The notes under the pieces are model-generated. The model was not told where the DNA came from and ran no database searches. It saw nothing but the letters and a program-made list of their open reading frames with translations. From Nesterenkonia halotolerans (GTDB taxonomy: Bacteria > Actinomycetota > Actinomycetes > Actinomycetales > Micrococcaceae): DNA of 64,000 nt. The stretch covers positions 1,798,001-1,862,000 of the forward strand of contig NZ_JADBEE010000001.1 in the NCBI RefSeq assembly GCF_014874065.1. Reading direction: 5' to 3'. The translations under genes were made by a program, and so were the position numbers. This document shows positions 1-9,163 of the stretch, piece by piece (position 1 is the stretch's first letter; each line of letters opens with the position of its first letter).

Positions 1-105
1 AGAGTTCAGCAGCTTGGCCTGGGCCTCGATGCCGAAGCCGTCGAGCGAGAAGTGCCGCTGGAACCGCTCCATCTGGGAGGCGGAGAACTGGGAGAGATCA
101 TTCAT
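1..105 (-). CDS. thiF: ThiF/MoeB-type sulfur-carrier adenylyltransferase, N-terminal fragment (cut by window edge)
   Basis: Reading down from an ATG at 105, the product begins MNDLSQFSASQMERFQRHFS and continues open to base 1. The 'RFQRHFSLDGFGIEAQAKLL' stretch matches the region just before the Rossmann glycine motif in ThiF/MoeB/HesA proteins. In the family this enzyme adenylates the C-terminal GG of ThiS before sulfur loading. It starts 14 bases after the thiG stop, so it is almost certainly the last gene of the thiO-thiS-thiG-thiF operon. The ATP-binding and Cys motifs lie outside the window. Confidence comes mainly from context plus this short but typical N-terminus. Confidence 0.75.
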   Translation of the reverse strand, partial: MNDLSQFSASQMERFQRHFSLDGFGIEAQAKLLNS

Positions 106-119
106 CGGTGCGTGGGTCC

Positions 120-1185
<1,066 letters not shown>

Positions 1186-1302
1186 GGTTCTCCACGTCGT
1201 CTGGTGCGGGTGGTCTTGGCACAACACGGCACGGGCCGGGTGTGTTCCTGGTCCGATCCAGGCCTCGGGCCAGCGAGTGCGGGCCACGACCAGTCTAGTG
1301 AG

Positions 1303-2595
1303 TCAGGACCTGCCCCGGGTCAGGCTCATGCTGGCCAGCAGCTCCTCGTCGGCTGCGGTCAGCGCAGCCGCCTGTGGTGGTGTGTCGATGCGTGAATGAT
1401 CCAGCAGCGCGGCCCCGAGCCGGGCGGCCAGCGGGGCGAGCAGGATCCCGTGGCGGGAGTATCCGGTGGAGACCACGAGGCCGGGTCGAAGGGTGCCGAG
1501 GTAGGGGCGCTCGTCGGGGGTGCCGGGGCGGGCCCGTGTGGTGATCTCGGTCAGCTCCATGTCCTTGACCCCGGGGAGCACGGCCACGGCGTCGCTGAGC
1601 AGCTCCTGGACGGAGCCGGCGTGGGTGCCGGTGAGGCTGTCCTCCCGGGAGGAGGCGCCGACGACCAGTCCCCCATCGGCGCGGGGGACCAGGTAGACGG
1701 AGCGGCCGTTGACCTTGGCGCGGACCGTGGCGTCGAGGATGTGAGTCTCTCCGGGCATGAGCTGGGCGGGGTTCACGCGCAGCCGCAGCACATCGCCGTG
1801 GATGGGGCGCAGGTCCAGCGGGGAGGTCTCCGGGAGACCACGGATCCCCGCGTAGCCCAGGCCCGGGACCAGGACGACGGCGGAGAACGGGCGGGCGACG
1901 TCGTCGTCGGTGGTGACGGTGAACCCGGATGCGTGACCCGGGGCCTCCGTCGCTTCCTCGACGGCGGTGACCGTCGCGGTGAGCCATTGCGCGGGTTCTC
2001 CGGCACCGGGGAAGTCCTGCGGGTCCAGGTCGGCCTCGAGTGCGGCGCGCACCGCGGCCACGAGCTGGCGCGGGTCGATCTGGTGATCACTGGGAACATC
2101 CCAGCCCTTGGAGAGTCCGGGGGCCAGTGCAGGCTCACGACGTCGCAGGGTGGAGCTGGTCAGCGCGGTGACCTCCATGCCGTGTTCGCGCTGGAGAACG
2201 GCGAGCTCGGACACAGCGTCACGGTCGGAGCGGTCGGCGGCGATCAGCAGGGTGCCGTTCTCGCGATAGCCGGTGGGGACATCCGTGGCCCGAGACAGGG
2301 TGGCCAGAAGCTGGGGATACTCCGTCCGGGAGGCAGTCATGATGGGCCAGAGCTCGTCCTGGCCGTACTGGACCTCGCTGATGGGAGCGAGCATGCCGGC
2401 CGCGGCATAGGAGGCGTCCTGGGCGATGTCCGGCGCGATGACGGCGACGTGGTGACCGGCCAGGCGCAGCTGCCAGGCGGTCAGCAGCCCGACCACGCCC
2501 GCGCCGATCACTGCCGTGCTCGCTGGGGTGTTCACAGAGCGGGCGACGGGAATCAAACCCGCGTCCTCTGCTTGGGGCCCAGTGTCGGGTGACAT
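1303..2595 (-). CDS. thiO: Glycine oxidase ThiO (FAD), with an N-terminus derived from a tRNA copy
   Basis: FAD-dependent D-amino-acid-oxidase family protein (430 residues from ATG 2595). It oxidises glycine to the iminoglycine used by ThiG. The dinucleotide-binding motif 'VIGAGVVGLLTAW' starts near residue 28. 'YAAAGMLAPISEVQYG', 'VYLVPRADGGLVVGASSRE' and the C-terminal 'GYSRHGILLAPLAARLG' are ThiO-like. ATG 2595 has an AGGAG 6 bases upstream and is the best start. Residues 10-25 (roughly EDAGLIPVARSVNTPA) are encoded by the partial tRNA-Gly copy at 2527-2576, so the first 20 or so residues look newly acquired. A GTG at 2535 just beyond the tRNA-like bases could be the ancestral start. Confidence 0.9.
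   Translation of the reverse strand: MSPDTGPQAEDAGLIPVARSVNTPASTAVIGAGVVGLLTAWQLRLAGHHVAVIAPDIAQDASYAAAGMLAPISEVQYGQDELWPIMTASRTEYPQLLATLSRATDVPTGYRENGTLLIAADRSDRDAVSELAVLQREHGMEVTALTSSTLRRREPALAPGLSKGWDVPSDHQIDPRQLVAAVRAALEADLDPQDFPGAGEPAQWLTATVTAVEEATEAPGHASGFTVTTDDDVARPFSAVVLVPGLGYAGIRGLPETSPLDLRPIHGDVLRLRVNPAQLMPGETHILDATVRAKVNGRSVYLVPRADGGLVVGASSREDSLTGTHAGSVQELLSDAVAVLPGVKDMELTEITTRARPGTPDERPYLGTLRPGLVVSTGYSRHGILLAPLAARLGAALLDHSRIDTPPQAAALTAADEELLASMSLTRGRS
2527..2576 (-). repeat. Partial tRNA-Gly 3'-end copy: candidate island attachment site (distal att)
   Basis: These 50 bases match 49603-49652 at 48 of 50 positions in the same orientation. They cover the T arm, acceptor 3' strand and part of the anticodon arm of tRNA-Gly(CCC), plus 11 bases beyond its 3' end (a shared 'ggtgttcacag'). 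The 5' half of the tRNA is missing and one mismatch falls in the T loop, so this copy cannot be a tRNA. Duplication of a tRNA 3' end in direct orientation is the usual scar of integration by a tyrosine recombinase. The site lies inside the current thiO reading frame. Confidence 0.85.
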
Positions 2596-2617
2596 ATCAC
2601 TCCTAGTCAGAGAAGGG

Positions 2618-2839
2618 TCAACCAAACCCCGGAACGCGCCCGAGGCGCACATGGTCAGTCTTCAGGCTCAGGGGCGTGGCGAACCCGCCAATCTGCGCCA
2701 TCAGCGGCGCCAGACCCGCAGTCGCCAGATGTCCGTCCTTATCTAAAATGACCGAGGGTTTGGCGTGACCTATGGCTCGAGACACTGACAGGATATCGGC
2801 GCCGGCATCACAGTGGTAAAAGTTGGGAGCACCCCTCTG
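2618..2839 (-). pseudogene. Tyrosine-recombinase integrase C-terminal remnant
   Basis: The minus-strand frame ending at the TGA at 2618-2620 reads 'AGADILSVSRAIGHAKPSVI' then 'LDKDGHLATAGL'. This closely follows the C-terminal catalytic block of phage/ICE integrases ('..AGADvltVsraLGHasp.vTLdvYGHL'). The nucleophilic tyrosine expected before GHL is replaced by Asp (KDGHL). Upstream the frame deteriorates: 'APNFYHCDAG' resembles the block after the catalytic HxxR, but no R-H-R set or start is intact. It lies only about 40 bases beyond the partial tRNA copy, where an integrase gene is expected. The identification is by motif only. Confidence 0.6.
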
Positions 2840-3409
2840 GACACCAGAGCCTTGGTGGCGTCGGGCCTGTTCAGTGTGAACTGGTCGCCGGCGAGACTTA
2901 GGACAAGCAACTGAAACGCCGATCGTCTATCTTATGTCAGGTTGAAGGTAGATGGTCGATGGTGCAGTGAGGTTCTTGTCTTCGATGGCTACCGGGGCAA
3001 CCTCCCGAGCTCTTTCTGATTCATGTGCCGGTGGTATGCCCGTTCAATCCAGGTCACGTGGCCTGGGTTCCTCGCGAGTGCCAGGTTTCGTGACCCTGGC
3101 AGACGGTGCGGCCCCCGTACTGCTATCTAATGACCTACCTCGTGTCAGGTTTAGCTGAAGGGCGCGAAAGCCAATCCGTCCTATATCTCCGACGTGCCGG
3201 ATTTTTGGATCCCGGTATTACTGTAAATCTGTATTCCGGTAAAAGTGTCTATTCGACCTGCGACCAGCTTGTCATTGCCTCTTAGGGGTGAGGCAGACCC
3301 GTCCGTCCGCCGGGCCCACCCTCACCGGATGCGTCTTCTTAGTAACAGCTGGAAGCTCAGAACAGGAGTATCTCTTCTCGCGAATCAGGCCATTACCCCT
3401 GTCCTAGGA
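2840..3409. other. Non-coding / decayed DNA, no gene recognised
   Basis: About 570 bases between the integrase remnant and the lerI stop. Short open frames here have no recognisable motifs or ribosome-binding sites. 'tgtcaggtt' occurs at about 2936 and again near 3145, but the flanks differ. More integrase-derived sequence may lie here, beyond what I can recognise. Confidence 0.4.
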
Positions 3410-4180
3410 TCAGTGCGTTTCGATCCCGGAGGTGATCTCGAGGATTTCCAGATAGCCCTGGAAGGTCCAGGCGGCGCGACCGATGAAGAGACCCTCGACC
3501 CCGGGGATGAGAAGAAGCTCTACAGCGTTGTCGCTGGAGACGGACCCGCCATAGAGCAGCGCCTGCACTCGTCCGCCGAACTCAGCGTCCAGCACCTCGA
3601 ATGGCCCGCGGAGCTCTTCCGCTGTCGCGGGGCGGCCTTGGGCGCCGATGGCCCAGATGGGCTCGTAGGCGATGAGCACCCGGCTCAGCTGGTCCGCGCG
3701 GAGACCGCGCAGCGCTCCACGTGCCTGGTCCAGGATGTACGCGGAGGTCTCACCTCGCTCCTGGACCTGGGCAGGTTCACCGATGCACAGCAGCGGCACC
3801 AGGCCGTGGCGCAGCGCACTCGCCACCTTCAGCCGGGTGATTTCGGTGGTCTCGCCGAAGTGCTCGCGGCGTTCGGAATGTCCGATCTCGACCAGCTCGG
3901 CCCCGGCGTCAGCGACCTGCGGAACCGAGACCTCCCCGGTCCAGGCACCGTTGTCCTCCCAATGGGCGTTCTGTGCGCCCATCAGGATCGGGTGTGCGTC
4001 TCGTGGGCCGAGCTCTTCGGCCACCGCGGTCAGCGCGGTGTGCGGTGGAATGATGAACGGCTGCACCCCATCCATGAGCTCTGGACGGCTGCGGAGCTCC
4101 TCGCGCAGTCCCCGGGCGTAGGTGCGCGCCTCGGCCAGGGTCTTGTTCATCTTCCAGCTGGTGCCTATCCAGCGGGTCAT
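3410..4180 (-). CDS. lerI: L-erythrulose-1-phosphate isomerase (triosephosphate-isomerase-like)
   Basis: 256-residue TIM-family protein. The catalytic set is present: Lys in 'TSWKMNK' (about 12), His in 'IGHSERR' (about 101) and Glu in 'YEPIWAIG' (about 171). The phosphate loop 'LLYGGSVSSDN' is also present. 'TSWKMN' instead of the glycolytic 'NWKMN', and an ATGA overlap with a DhaK-type kinase, point to the tetrulose-phosphate isomerase group (LerI/EryH). That group converts L-erythrulose 1-phosphate to D-erythrulose 4-phosphate. Neighbouring kinase and RpiB genes complete this route. A spare glycolytic TpiA is the alternative, less likely from context. Confidence 0.8.
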   Translation of the reverse strand: MTRWIGTSWKMNKTLAEARTYARGLREELRSRPELMDGVQPFIIPPHTALTAVAEELGPRDAHPILMGAQNAHWEDNGAWTGEVSVPQVADAGAELVEIGHSERREHFGETTEITRLKVASALRHGLVPLLCIGEPAQVQERGETSAYILDQARGALRGLRADQLSRVLIAYEPIWAIGAQGRPATAEELRGPFEVLDAEFGGRVQALLYGGSVSSDNAVELLLIPGVEGLFIGRAAWTFQGYLEILEITSGIETH

Positions 4181-5907
4181 CCACAGTCCTTGTTCAGGTG
4201 GTCCGCCAGGGCCTCCATGAGCAGCGCGAAAGAGGTCGCGCCAGGATCGGGAGTGCCCAGAGATTTGTCCCCCAGTACCCGGGAACGGCCGAGCCGCGCC
4301 TTGAGGTCGGCGGTCGAGGCCGCAGCCTCGGTCGCCACCGTCGCAGCAGACGCCAGAGCAGCGGCCAGTCCATTACCTGCGTCGAACCGCTGTTTCAACG
4401 ACTCGGAGAATGGCGCCGCGGCGTCGACCATGGTCTTGTCTCCCGAGCGGGCTCCCCCGAGTCGCTGGACCGCCTCGACGGCATTGAGCAGGGCCTGAAC
4501 TCCAGCAGCCTCGTCCACGCCAGAATCGTCAGACAGTGCTCGTCCCGCCGCGGTGAGCGCCGAGCCCCAGAGCGCCCCTGAAGTGCCTCCTGCAGACTCA
4601 GCCCAGGCCGCGCCGGCATGAACCAGCAGCGTGCGGGCTCCGGCTCCGCGTGCGAGCGCCGTGCTCCCTGCTTCCACGGCGCCGCGCGTGCCCAGGACCA
4701 TGCCCTGGCCGTGGTCGCCATCGCCGGCGACGGCGTCCAGGCGGCCCAGCTCGGCCTCGTGAGTGGCGCAGACCTCGGCGAAGAGTTCAATGATCTCCTG
4801 GATGGCAGCGGCCGCAGCCTGTGAGTCCGCCGAGGCCTCGGGCACCTGCTCCGCACCGGGGGTGTAGGACTCGGTGCGCGGGGCGCGGTCGGCGTGGGCG
4901 GGCAGGTCGCGCAGCTCGCCGCGGCGGTAGGCAGGGGTGTCCACGGGGGCGGTCCAGTGCTGCTCGAGCTCCTCGTCGAGGAAGACCAGGGTCAGTGAGA
5001 GTCCTGCCATGTCCAGGCTGGTGACGAACTCGCCGACCGCAGGCGCGACGGCGGTGAGTCCGACCTCGGAGAGACGCTCGGCGATGCGGTGGTAGACGAC
5101 GAAGAGCTCTTCATACTTCACCCGGCCGAGACCGTTGAGCAGGACAGCGACCCGCCCGGAGCGGTCCTGGGGGGCTTCTTCGAGGATCCCCTCGAAGAGC
5201 AGGTCCGCGACCTCGCTGGCCGTTCCCATCGGGATGTCACGGATGCCGGGTTCGCCGTGGATGCCGAGCCCGACCCCCATGGTGGACTCGGGGACGTGGA
5301 ACAGCGGCTCGTCGGCGCCGGGCAGGGTGCACCCGTCGAAGGCCACCCCGAAAGAGCGGGTCGCGTCGTTGGCCTTCCACGCGAGGCGCTCGGCCTCATC
5401 GAGATCGGCGCCCGCCTCGATCGCGGCCCCGGCGATCTTGAACACCGGAAGGTCCCCGGCGATGCCTCGACGGTCGCGATGGTTCTCCAGGGTGTTGGAG
5501 GCGATGTCGTCGCTGACCCGGATGATCCGGACGTCCACGCCCTCGGCGCGCAGCTTCTCCGCGGCCGCTCCGAAGTGCAGGACGTCTCCGGCGTAGTTTC
5601 CGAATCCCATGAGGACTCCGCCGCCGTTCTCCGCGTTGCGGGCCACGGAGTACACCTGTGAGGCCGAGGGTGAAGCGAAGACGTTTCCGCACGGGGCTCC
5701 GTGGCCCATGCCGGGACCGACCCAGCCGGCGAATGCCGGGTAGTGTCCGGAGCCACCGCCGATCACCAGTGCAGGCTGACCGGCAGGGGTCTGGGTCGAG
5801 CGGACCACTCCCCCGTGCACTGCGGTCACGTACTGGGAGTTCGCGGCGGCGAAGCCTAACACCGCTTCGTGGGAGAAATCAGATGCAGAGTTGAGCAGGT
5901 AGGTCAT
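4177..5907 (-). CDS. lerK: L-erythrulose kinase, fused DhaK-DhaL type
   Basis: 576-residue ATP-dependent dihydroxyacetone-kinase family protein with both halves. The N-terminal DhaK domain (1 to about 330) has 'ALVIGGGSGHYPAF', 'GNVFASPS' and the substrate-binding His in 'GLGIHGEPGIRD'. The C-terminal DhaL domain (about 365-570) has the Mg-ADP-binding acidic motif 'AGDGDHGQGM' and 'GARSGDKTMVDA'. Starts at ATG 5907 behind AAGGACAG. Given the adjacent lerI, derI, apnO and oiaC, the likely substrate is L-erythrulose, giving L-erythrulose 1-phosphate. Glycerone kinase is the generic alternative. Confidence 0.82.
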   Translation of the reverse strand: MTYLLNSASDFSHEAVLGFAAANSQYVTAVHGGVVRSTQTPAGQPALVIGGGSGHYPAFAGWVGPGMGHGAPCGNVFASPSASQVYSVARNAENGGGVLMGFGNYAGDVLHFGAAAEKLRAEGVDVRIIRVSDDIASNTLENHRDRRGIAGDLPVFKIAGAAIEAGADLDEAERLAWKANDATRSFGVAFDGCTLPGADEPLFHVPESTMGVGLGIHGEPGIRDIPMGTASEVADLLFEGILEEAPQDRSGRVAVLLNGLGRVKYEELFVVYHRIAERLSEVGLTAVAPAVGEFVTSLDMAGLSLTLVFLDEELEQHWTAPVDTPAYRRGELRDLPAHADRAPRTESYTPGAEQVPEASADSQAAAAAIQEIIELFAEVCATHEAELGRLDAVAGDGDHGQGMVLGTRGAVEAGSTALARGAGARTLLVHAGAAWAESAGGTSGALWGSALTAAGRALSDDSGVDEAAGVQALLNAVEAVQRLGGARSGDKTMVDAAAPFSESLKQRFDAGNGLAAALASAATVATEAAASTADLKARLGRSRVLGDKSLGTPDPGATSFALLMEALADHLNKDCG

Positions 5908-6016
5908 GACTGTCCTTGTGTTCTTGGGTCCACACTATTTACAAAATCGAGTGCAGATATGCGTTGTATTTCACGATGAATAAACGAATAGCGAATAAAT
6001 ATTGACTTGCGACTGA
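5908..6016 (-). promoter_or_regulatory. lerK-lerI promoter with candidate SorC operator (5981-5991)
   Basis: AT-rich 109-base gap between the SorC-type regulator stop and lerK. On the coding strand it has clustered repeats of the type ATTTATTCG / CTATTCG / TTTATTCATCG. The element CTATTCGTTTA (5981-5991 in complement) recurs as CTATTCGTTAA just upstream of the derI start (7496 onward). A shared element at two promoters of one pathway next to the regulator gene suggests a common operator. No experimental support. Confidence 0.5.
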
Positions 6017-7000
6017 TCATCTATAGGTCGCTTCTTGCAACTCGAGGTGACGATCCACTGCGCGAGCAGTGGACTCATCAGTCACCAGGATGTTGAACCA
6101 GCTGGCATTGGCGGCTGCGATGATGCTCGCTGCCTTGTGGGCACCCACTGCGGCGGCGATCCGCGTCGGGACGGCGCGCAGCGTCTGACCGGGAACCCGG
6201 ACCATGCGCTCGCTGCCCGGGAAGGTGACCTCATCGCCCTGCGCGTCGTAGAACGCCAGACATACGTCGCCGATCGACTTCGCGAGATTCGGGTGATGCC
6301 GCGGCACTGACTGGGCGATCGAGTTCCGTGAGTGGGGTGTGGCACCGATACCCACCAGCGCCGCCTTCGCCGAGTTCCAGTCGGCGACCACCTGACGGTA
6401 CCCAGGGTCATCCTGCAGGGCCGAGAGCAGCGCCTCGGAAGGCAACGACGGTGCGAACAGATAGTGCGGATAGCTGCCTGAGGTTGCCGCGAAGGCGCGG
6501 ACCACCTCGTTGGTCTGGTGCCACGGATCTGGTTCGGCCTGCCCGCCTCCTGTCGGTGCCACCACGACCTCTGAGAAGTTCCCGAGCCGCTGCTGCGCCA
6601 AGGCGTAGGTGGTCTCCCCCGAGGCCAGCAGCAATACGTCGCCGGCGCGGAGATTCGCTCCGGCCAGCGCGGCTCGGGTCACCGGGCCCAGGCCGAGCCC
6701 GACGCGCTGGGACTGATCCCCCGGCGCCAGATGCACGGCGTCCAGGCCCAGCTTGGCCTTGAGCCGCTCACCGAGCTCATCCATGCCCGTCGAGGCGGGT
6801 CGATGGACGCGGATCTCCACGATCCCCTGCGATCGCGCCTCGGCGAGCATCCTGCTCGCCGACGGGCGCGAGATCTTCAGCTGCTCGGCCACCTCGGCCT
6901 GTGTCGCGCCCTGCTCGTAGTAGAGCTGGGCGGCGCGGTAGAGCCGTTCGAGCTCGGACGTGCTCGTCGCTGCCTCCTTCATGACCTCAGTTGCCTCCAT
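6017..7000 (-). CDS. SorC/DeoR-type sugar-responsive transcriptional regulator
   Basis: 327 residues from ATG 7000. An N-terminal helix-turn-helix at about 20-60 ('YYEQGATQAEVAEQLKISRP' then 'SASRMLAEARSQGIVEI') is followed by a SorC sugar-phosphate-binding domain ('LASGETTYALAQQ', 'VVAPTGGGQAE', 'GIGATPHSRNS'). The reading frame stays open further upstream inside derI, but that part is out-of-frame derI sequence. An alternative ATG at 6982 with a GGAGG about 12 bases upstream is possible. It is 10 bases after derI and upstream of lerK. An L-erythrulose phosphate or D-erythrulose phosphate is the plausible effector. Confidence 0.82.
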   Translation of the reverse strand: MEATEVMKEAATSTSELERLYRAAQLYYEQGATQAEVAEQLKISRPSASRMLAEARSQGIVEIRVHRPASTGMDELGERLKAKLGLDAVHLAPGDQSQRVGLGLGPVTRAALAGANLRAGDVLLLASGETTYALAQQRLGNFSEVVVAPTGGGQAEPDPWHQTNEVVRAFAATSGSYPHYLFAPSLPSEALLSALQDDPGYRQVVADWNSAKAALVGIGATPHSRNSIAQSVPRHHPNLAKSIGDVCLAFYDAQGDEVTFPGSERMVRVPGQTLRAVPTRIAAAVGAHKAASIIAAANASWFNILVTDESTARAVDRHLELQEATYR

Positions 7001-7010
7001 GGCCCAAGCG

Positions 7011-7484
7011 TTAGCAGCTGCCGGTGTCCTCATAGCGCGTGATCGCGCCGACCTTCTCCGCCGAAGCGCTGGAGGGGTCGAACTTGTGCTTGAGCCACTC
7101 GTCCACGAGCTTGCGCGCGAGCTCCTTGCCGATGACACGTTCACCCATGCACAGGACCTGCGAATTGTTGGAGAGCACCGCACGCTCCACTGAGTAGGCA
7201 TCGTGGGCTGTGACCGCACGCACGCCCTTGACCTTATTGGCGGAGATCGCCACGCCCAGTCCGGTGCCGCAGACCAGCAGCGCGCGATCGACCCGGCCGG
7301 CGGCAACATGTTCGGCCGCGGCCACGGCAATGTTGGGATACGCGGTCTTGTCAGAGTCGTCCCCGACGCCGACGTCGATCACCTCTGAGACCCGCGGATC
7401 GGCTTCCAGATCTGCCTTCAGCGCGCCCTTATAGGAGTATCCCGCCTCGTCGCTTCCGATGGCGATGCGAAATTGGCTCTTCAC
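7011..7484 (-). CDS. derI: D-erythrulose-4-phosphate isomerase (RpiB/LacAB family)
   Basis: 157-residue RpiB-fold isomerase starting at GTG 7484 behind AGGGAG. The catalytic Cys lies in '[14 protein letters not shown]' (about 74), with '[10 protein letters not shown]' at the N-terminus and '[14 protein letters not shown]' later. In erythritol/erythrulose routes described for actinobacteria, this family converts D-erythrulose 4-phosphate to D-erythrose 4-phosphate, feeding the pentose phosphate pathway. Its position with lerK and lerI supports that role. Ribose-5-phosphate isomerase B is the generic alternative. Confidence 0.8.
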   Translation of the reverse strand: MKSQFRIAIGSDEAGYSYKGALKADLEADPRVSEVIDVGVGDDSDKTAYPNIAVAAAEHVAAGRVDRALLVCGTGLGVAISANKVKGVRAVTAHDAYSVERAVLSNNSQVLCMGERVIGKELARKLVDEWLKHKFDPSSASAEKVGAITRYEDTGSC

Positions 7485-7495
7485 AACAGTTCTCC

Positions 7496-7507
7496 CTATT
7501 CGTTAAA
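7496..7507 (-). promoter_or_regulatory. Candidate SorC operator upstream of derI
   Basis: 'ctattcgttaaa' immediately upstream of the derI GTG. It overlaps the region just beyond the ribosome-binding site and shares CTATTCGTT-A with 5981-5991 upstream of lerK. A repressor bound here would block derI translation-initiation-proximal transcription. Based on two occurrences only. Confidence 0.4.
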
Positions 7508-7599
7508 GGTGGTGTGCTTCGTTGGGTTGGCGGGCCCATCCCGAAACAAGTCCTAGGCTCTATAGACCCTGAGTCGTCCAGGTACCGACCGCACGTGCG

Positions 7600-9000
7600 T
7601 CAAGAGACGAGCAGCCATACCCCGGCGATGATCAAGAATCCGGTCCAGCCGATCACTGTGGCCAGAACTGTCCAGGTCCTCAGTCCATCGGCCACCGACA
7701 GCCCCATGAAGCGCGAGAAGATCCAGAACCCGGAATCGTTAATGTGGGAGAGCGCGACTGATCCGCACCCGATGGCCAGGACGATCAAGACGACTTGAAT
7801 CGAGGAGTAGCTGCCGTCCGTCACCGTCGACTGGAGGAGTCCCGCTGAGGCAAGGGTCGCGACGGTTCCGGAACCCTGGGCGACTTTGAAGACGGTCGCC
7901 AACAGGAACGCCAGCAGCAGGATCGGCACACCAAGACTGATGAGGCTCTCGGAGACGCTGTCCCCGATGCCGCTCTCGGTGAGCACTCGGGCGAAGACTC
8001 CGCCCGCTCCGGTCACGAACACCACGATTGCCGCCGGGGCGAGTGCCGAGTCCATGACACCGCCGAGCTCTTCCCTCCCCCACCCGTGACGCACACCGAG
8101 GACGTACATCGCGAGCACCACGGCGACGAGCAGCGCGAACGCTGGCTGCCCGATCATGGCGATTGCATTGGCGGTGGACGTCCCTTCCTCCAACACGATG
8201 GCACCGATGGTGCCCACTGAAATCATCAGGATCGGGACCAGGATCATCGTCAACACGGCCACGGCACCCGGTTTGGTGATCACCTGGGCCTTGAGGCTCC
8301 CGGGGCTCTCCCGGTCCTGCACCACGATGTCAGCGGCCCCTGCGTGATCAAAGTTTCGCTGGACAGCAGGTGCGATGGGGAAGTCGCGTCGGGACGTGAT
8401 GACTTTGCTCGCGTAGTAGGTCAACACGCCAATGGGGAGGCAGATCAACAGACCGACGATGGTGACGAGGCCCAGGTCGGCGCCGAGAAGTGTGCTGCTG
8501 CCGGTCACCCCTGGATGCGGGGGGATCAGGTTGTGGATGAAGACCATGAGCCCTGCAATGGGAACGCCCACGTAGATTGGCGATCGGTGTCCGGCCGCTT
8601 TGGCGAAGCTGAACATGATGGGTACCAGGATGATGAAAGCGACGTCGAAGAAGATCGGGACGGCGATCACCGCCGAGGCCAATAGCAGTGCTGGGCCGAC
8701 CCGCTCCTTGCCTAATCTCGCGGTGAATCGCTCAGCGAGGACCTCGGCGCCGCCCGACTTCTCGACGATTGCGCCGAGCATCGCACCAAGCCCCACCAGC
8801 AGGGCCACGTTGCCCAGAGTCCCGCCCATTCCTTCAACGACCAGGGGCATGATCTCTTGCATCGGCACGCCCGTCGCGAGTGCTGTCCCGACAGCTACCA
8901 GCAACAGGGCGATGAAGGCGGGCATCTTCAGCTTCATCACAAGGAACAGCAGGACTGCAATCGCGGCGACTGCGATGCCGATCAGATAGAACGTACTCAT
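7600..9000 (-). CDS. GntP-family sugar-acid permease (probable D-apionate importer)
   Basis: 466-residue inner-membrane protein from ATG 9000. It has about 12-14 hydrophobic segments and GntP-family signatures: 'FIHNLIPPHPGVTGSS' (about 160-180), 'FKVAQGSGTVATLASAG' and 'SHINDSGFWIFSRFMGLS' near the C-terminus. GntP proteins import gluconate-like aldonates by proton symport. Lying between apnO and derI in a putative apionate operon, it most likely brings in D-apionate or a related branched aldonate. An in-frame extension to 9090 lacks a ribosome site and membrane character, so it is not used. Confidence 0.88.
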   Translation of the reverse strand: MSTFYLIGIAVAAIAVLLFLVMKLKMPAFIALLLVAVGTALATGVPMQEIMPLVVEGMGGTLGNVALLVGLGAMLGAIVEKSGGAEVLAERFTARLGKERVGPALLLASAVIAVPIFFDVAFIILVPIMFSFAKAAGHRSPIYVGVPIAGLMVFIHNLIPPHPGVTGSSTLLGADLGLVTIVGLLICLPIGVLTYYASKVITSRRDFPIAPAVQRNFDHAGAADIVVQDRESPGSLKAQVITKPGAVAVLTMILVPILMISVGTIGAIVLEEGTSTANAIAMIGQPAFALLVAVVLAMYVLGVRHGWGREELGGVMDSALAPAAIVVFVTGAGGVFARVLTESGIGDSVSESLISLGVPILLLAFLLATVFKVAQGSGTVATLASAGLLQSTVTDGSYSSIQVVLIVLAIGCGSVALSHINDSGFWIFSRFMGLSVADGLRTWTVLATVIGWTGFLIIAGVWLLVS

Positions 9001-9163
9001 GGTGGGCTCTCTTTTCCGTGCGCCATCAGACGACTGACTCTGGGTGAAGTGGGCGGCGAGATCGCACATGGATGGTTGAGGAGCCACCATGTTGCGTTCC
9101 GCCTCAGATGGGTGATCCTGCGCGGCGGCCCGTCTGGCGAAACGCGATCACCGGAGCGAAGGG

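Noticed and set aside
2527..2576. A second functional tRNA-Gly at 2527-2580
   Set aside because: Only the 3' half is present. There is no D arm or 5' acceptor strand, and the T loop has a substitution.
2596..2760. A TPP riboswitch upstream of thiO or thiE
   Set aside because: Neither the CUGAGA nor the ACCUGAUC-type conserved blocks is visible upstream of either gene.
3245..4498. 417-residue plus-strand frame over lerI/lerK
   Set aside because: Antisense shadow of two clear genes, with no family features or ribosome site.
6017..7330. SorC regulator starting at 7330 (437 residues)
   Set aside because: The first 110 residues are out-of-frame derI sequence, and the HTH begins shortly after ATG 7000.
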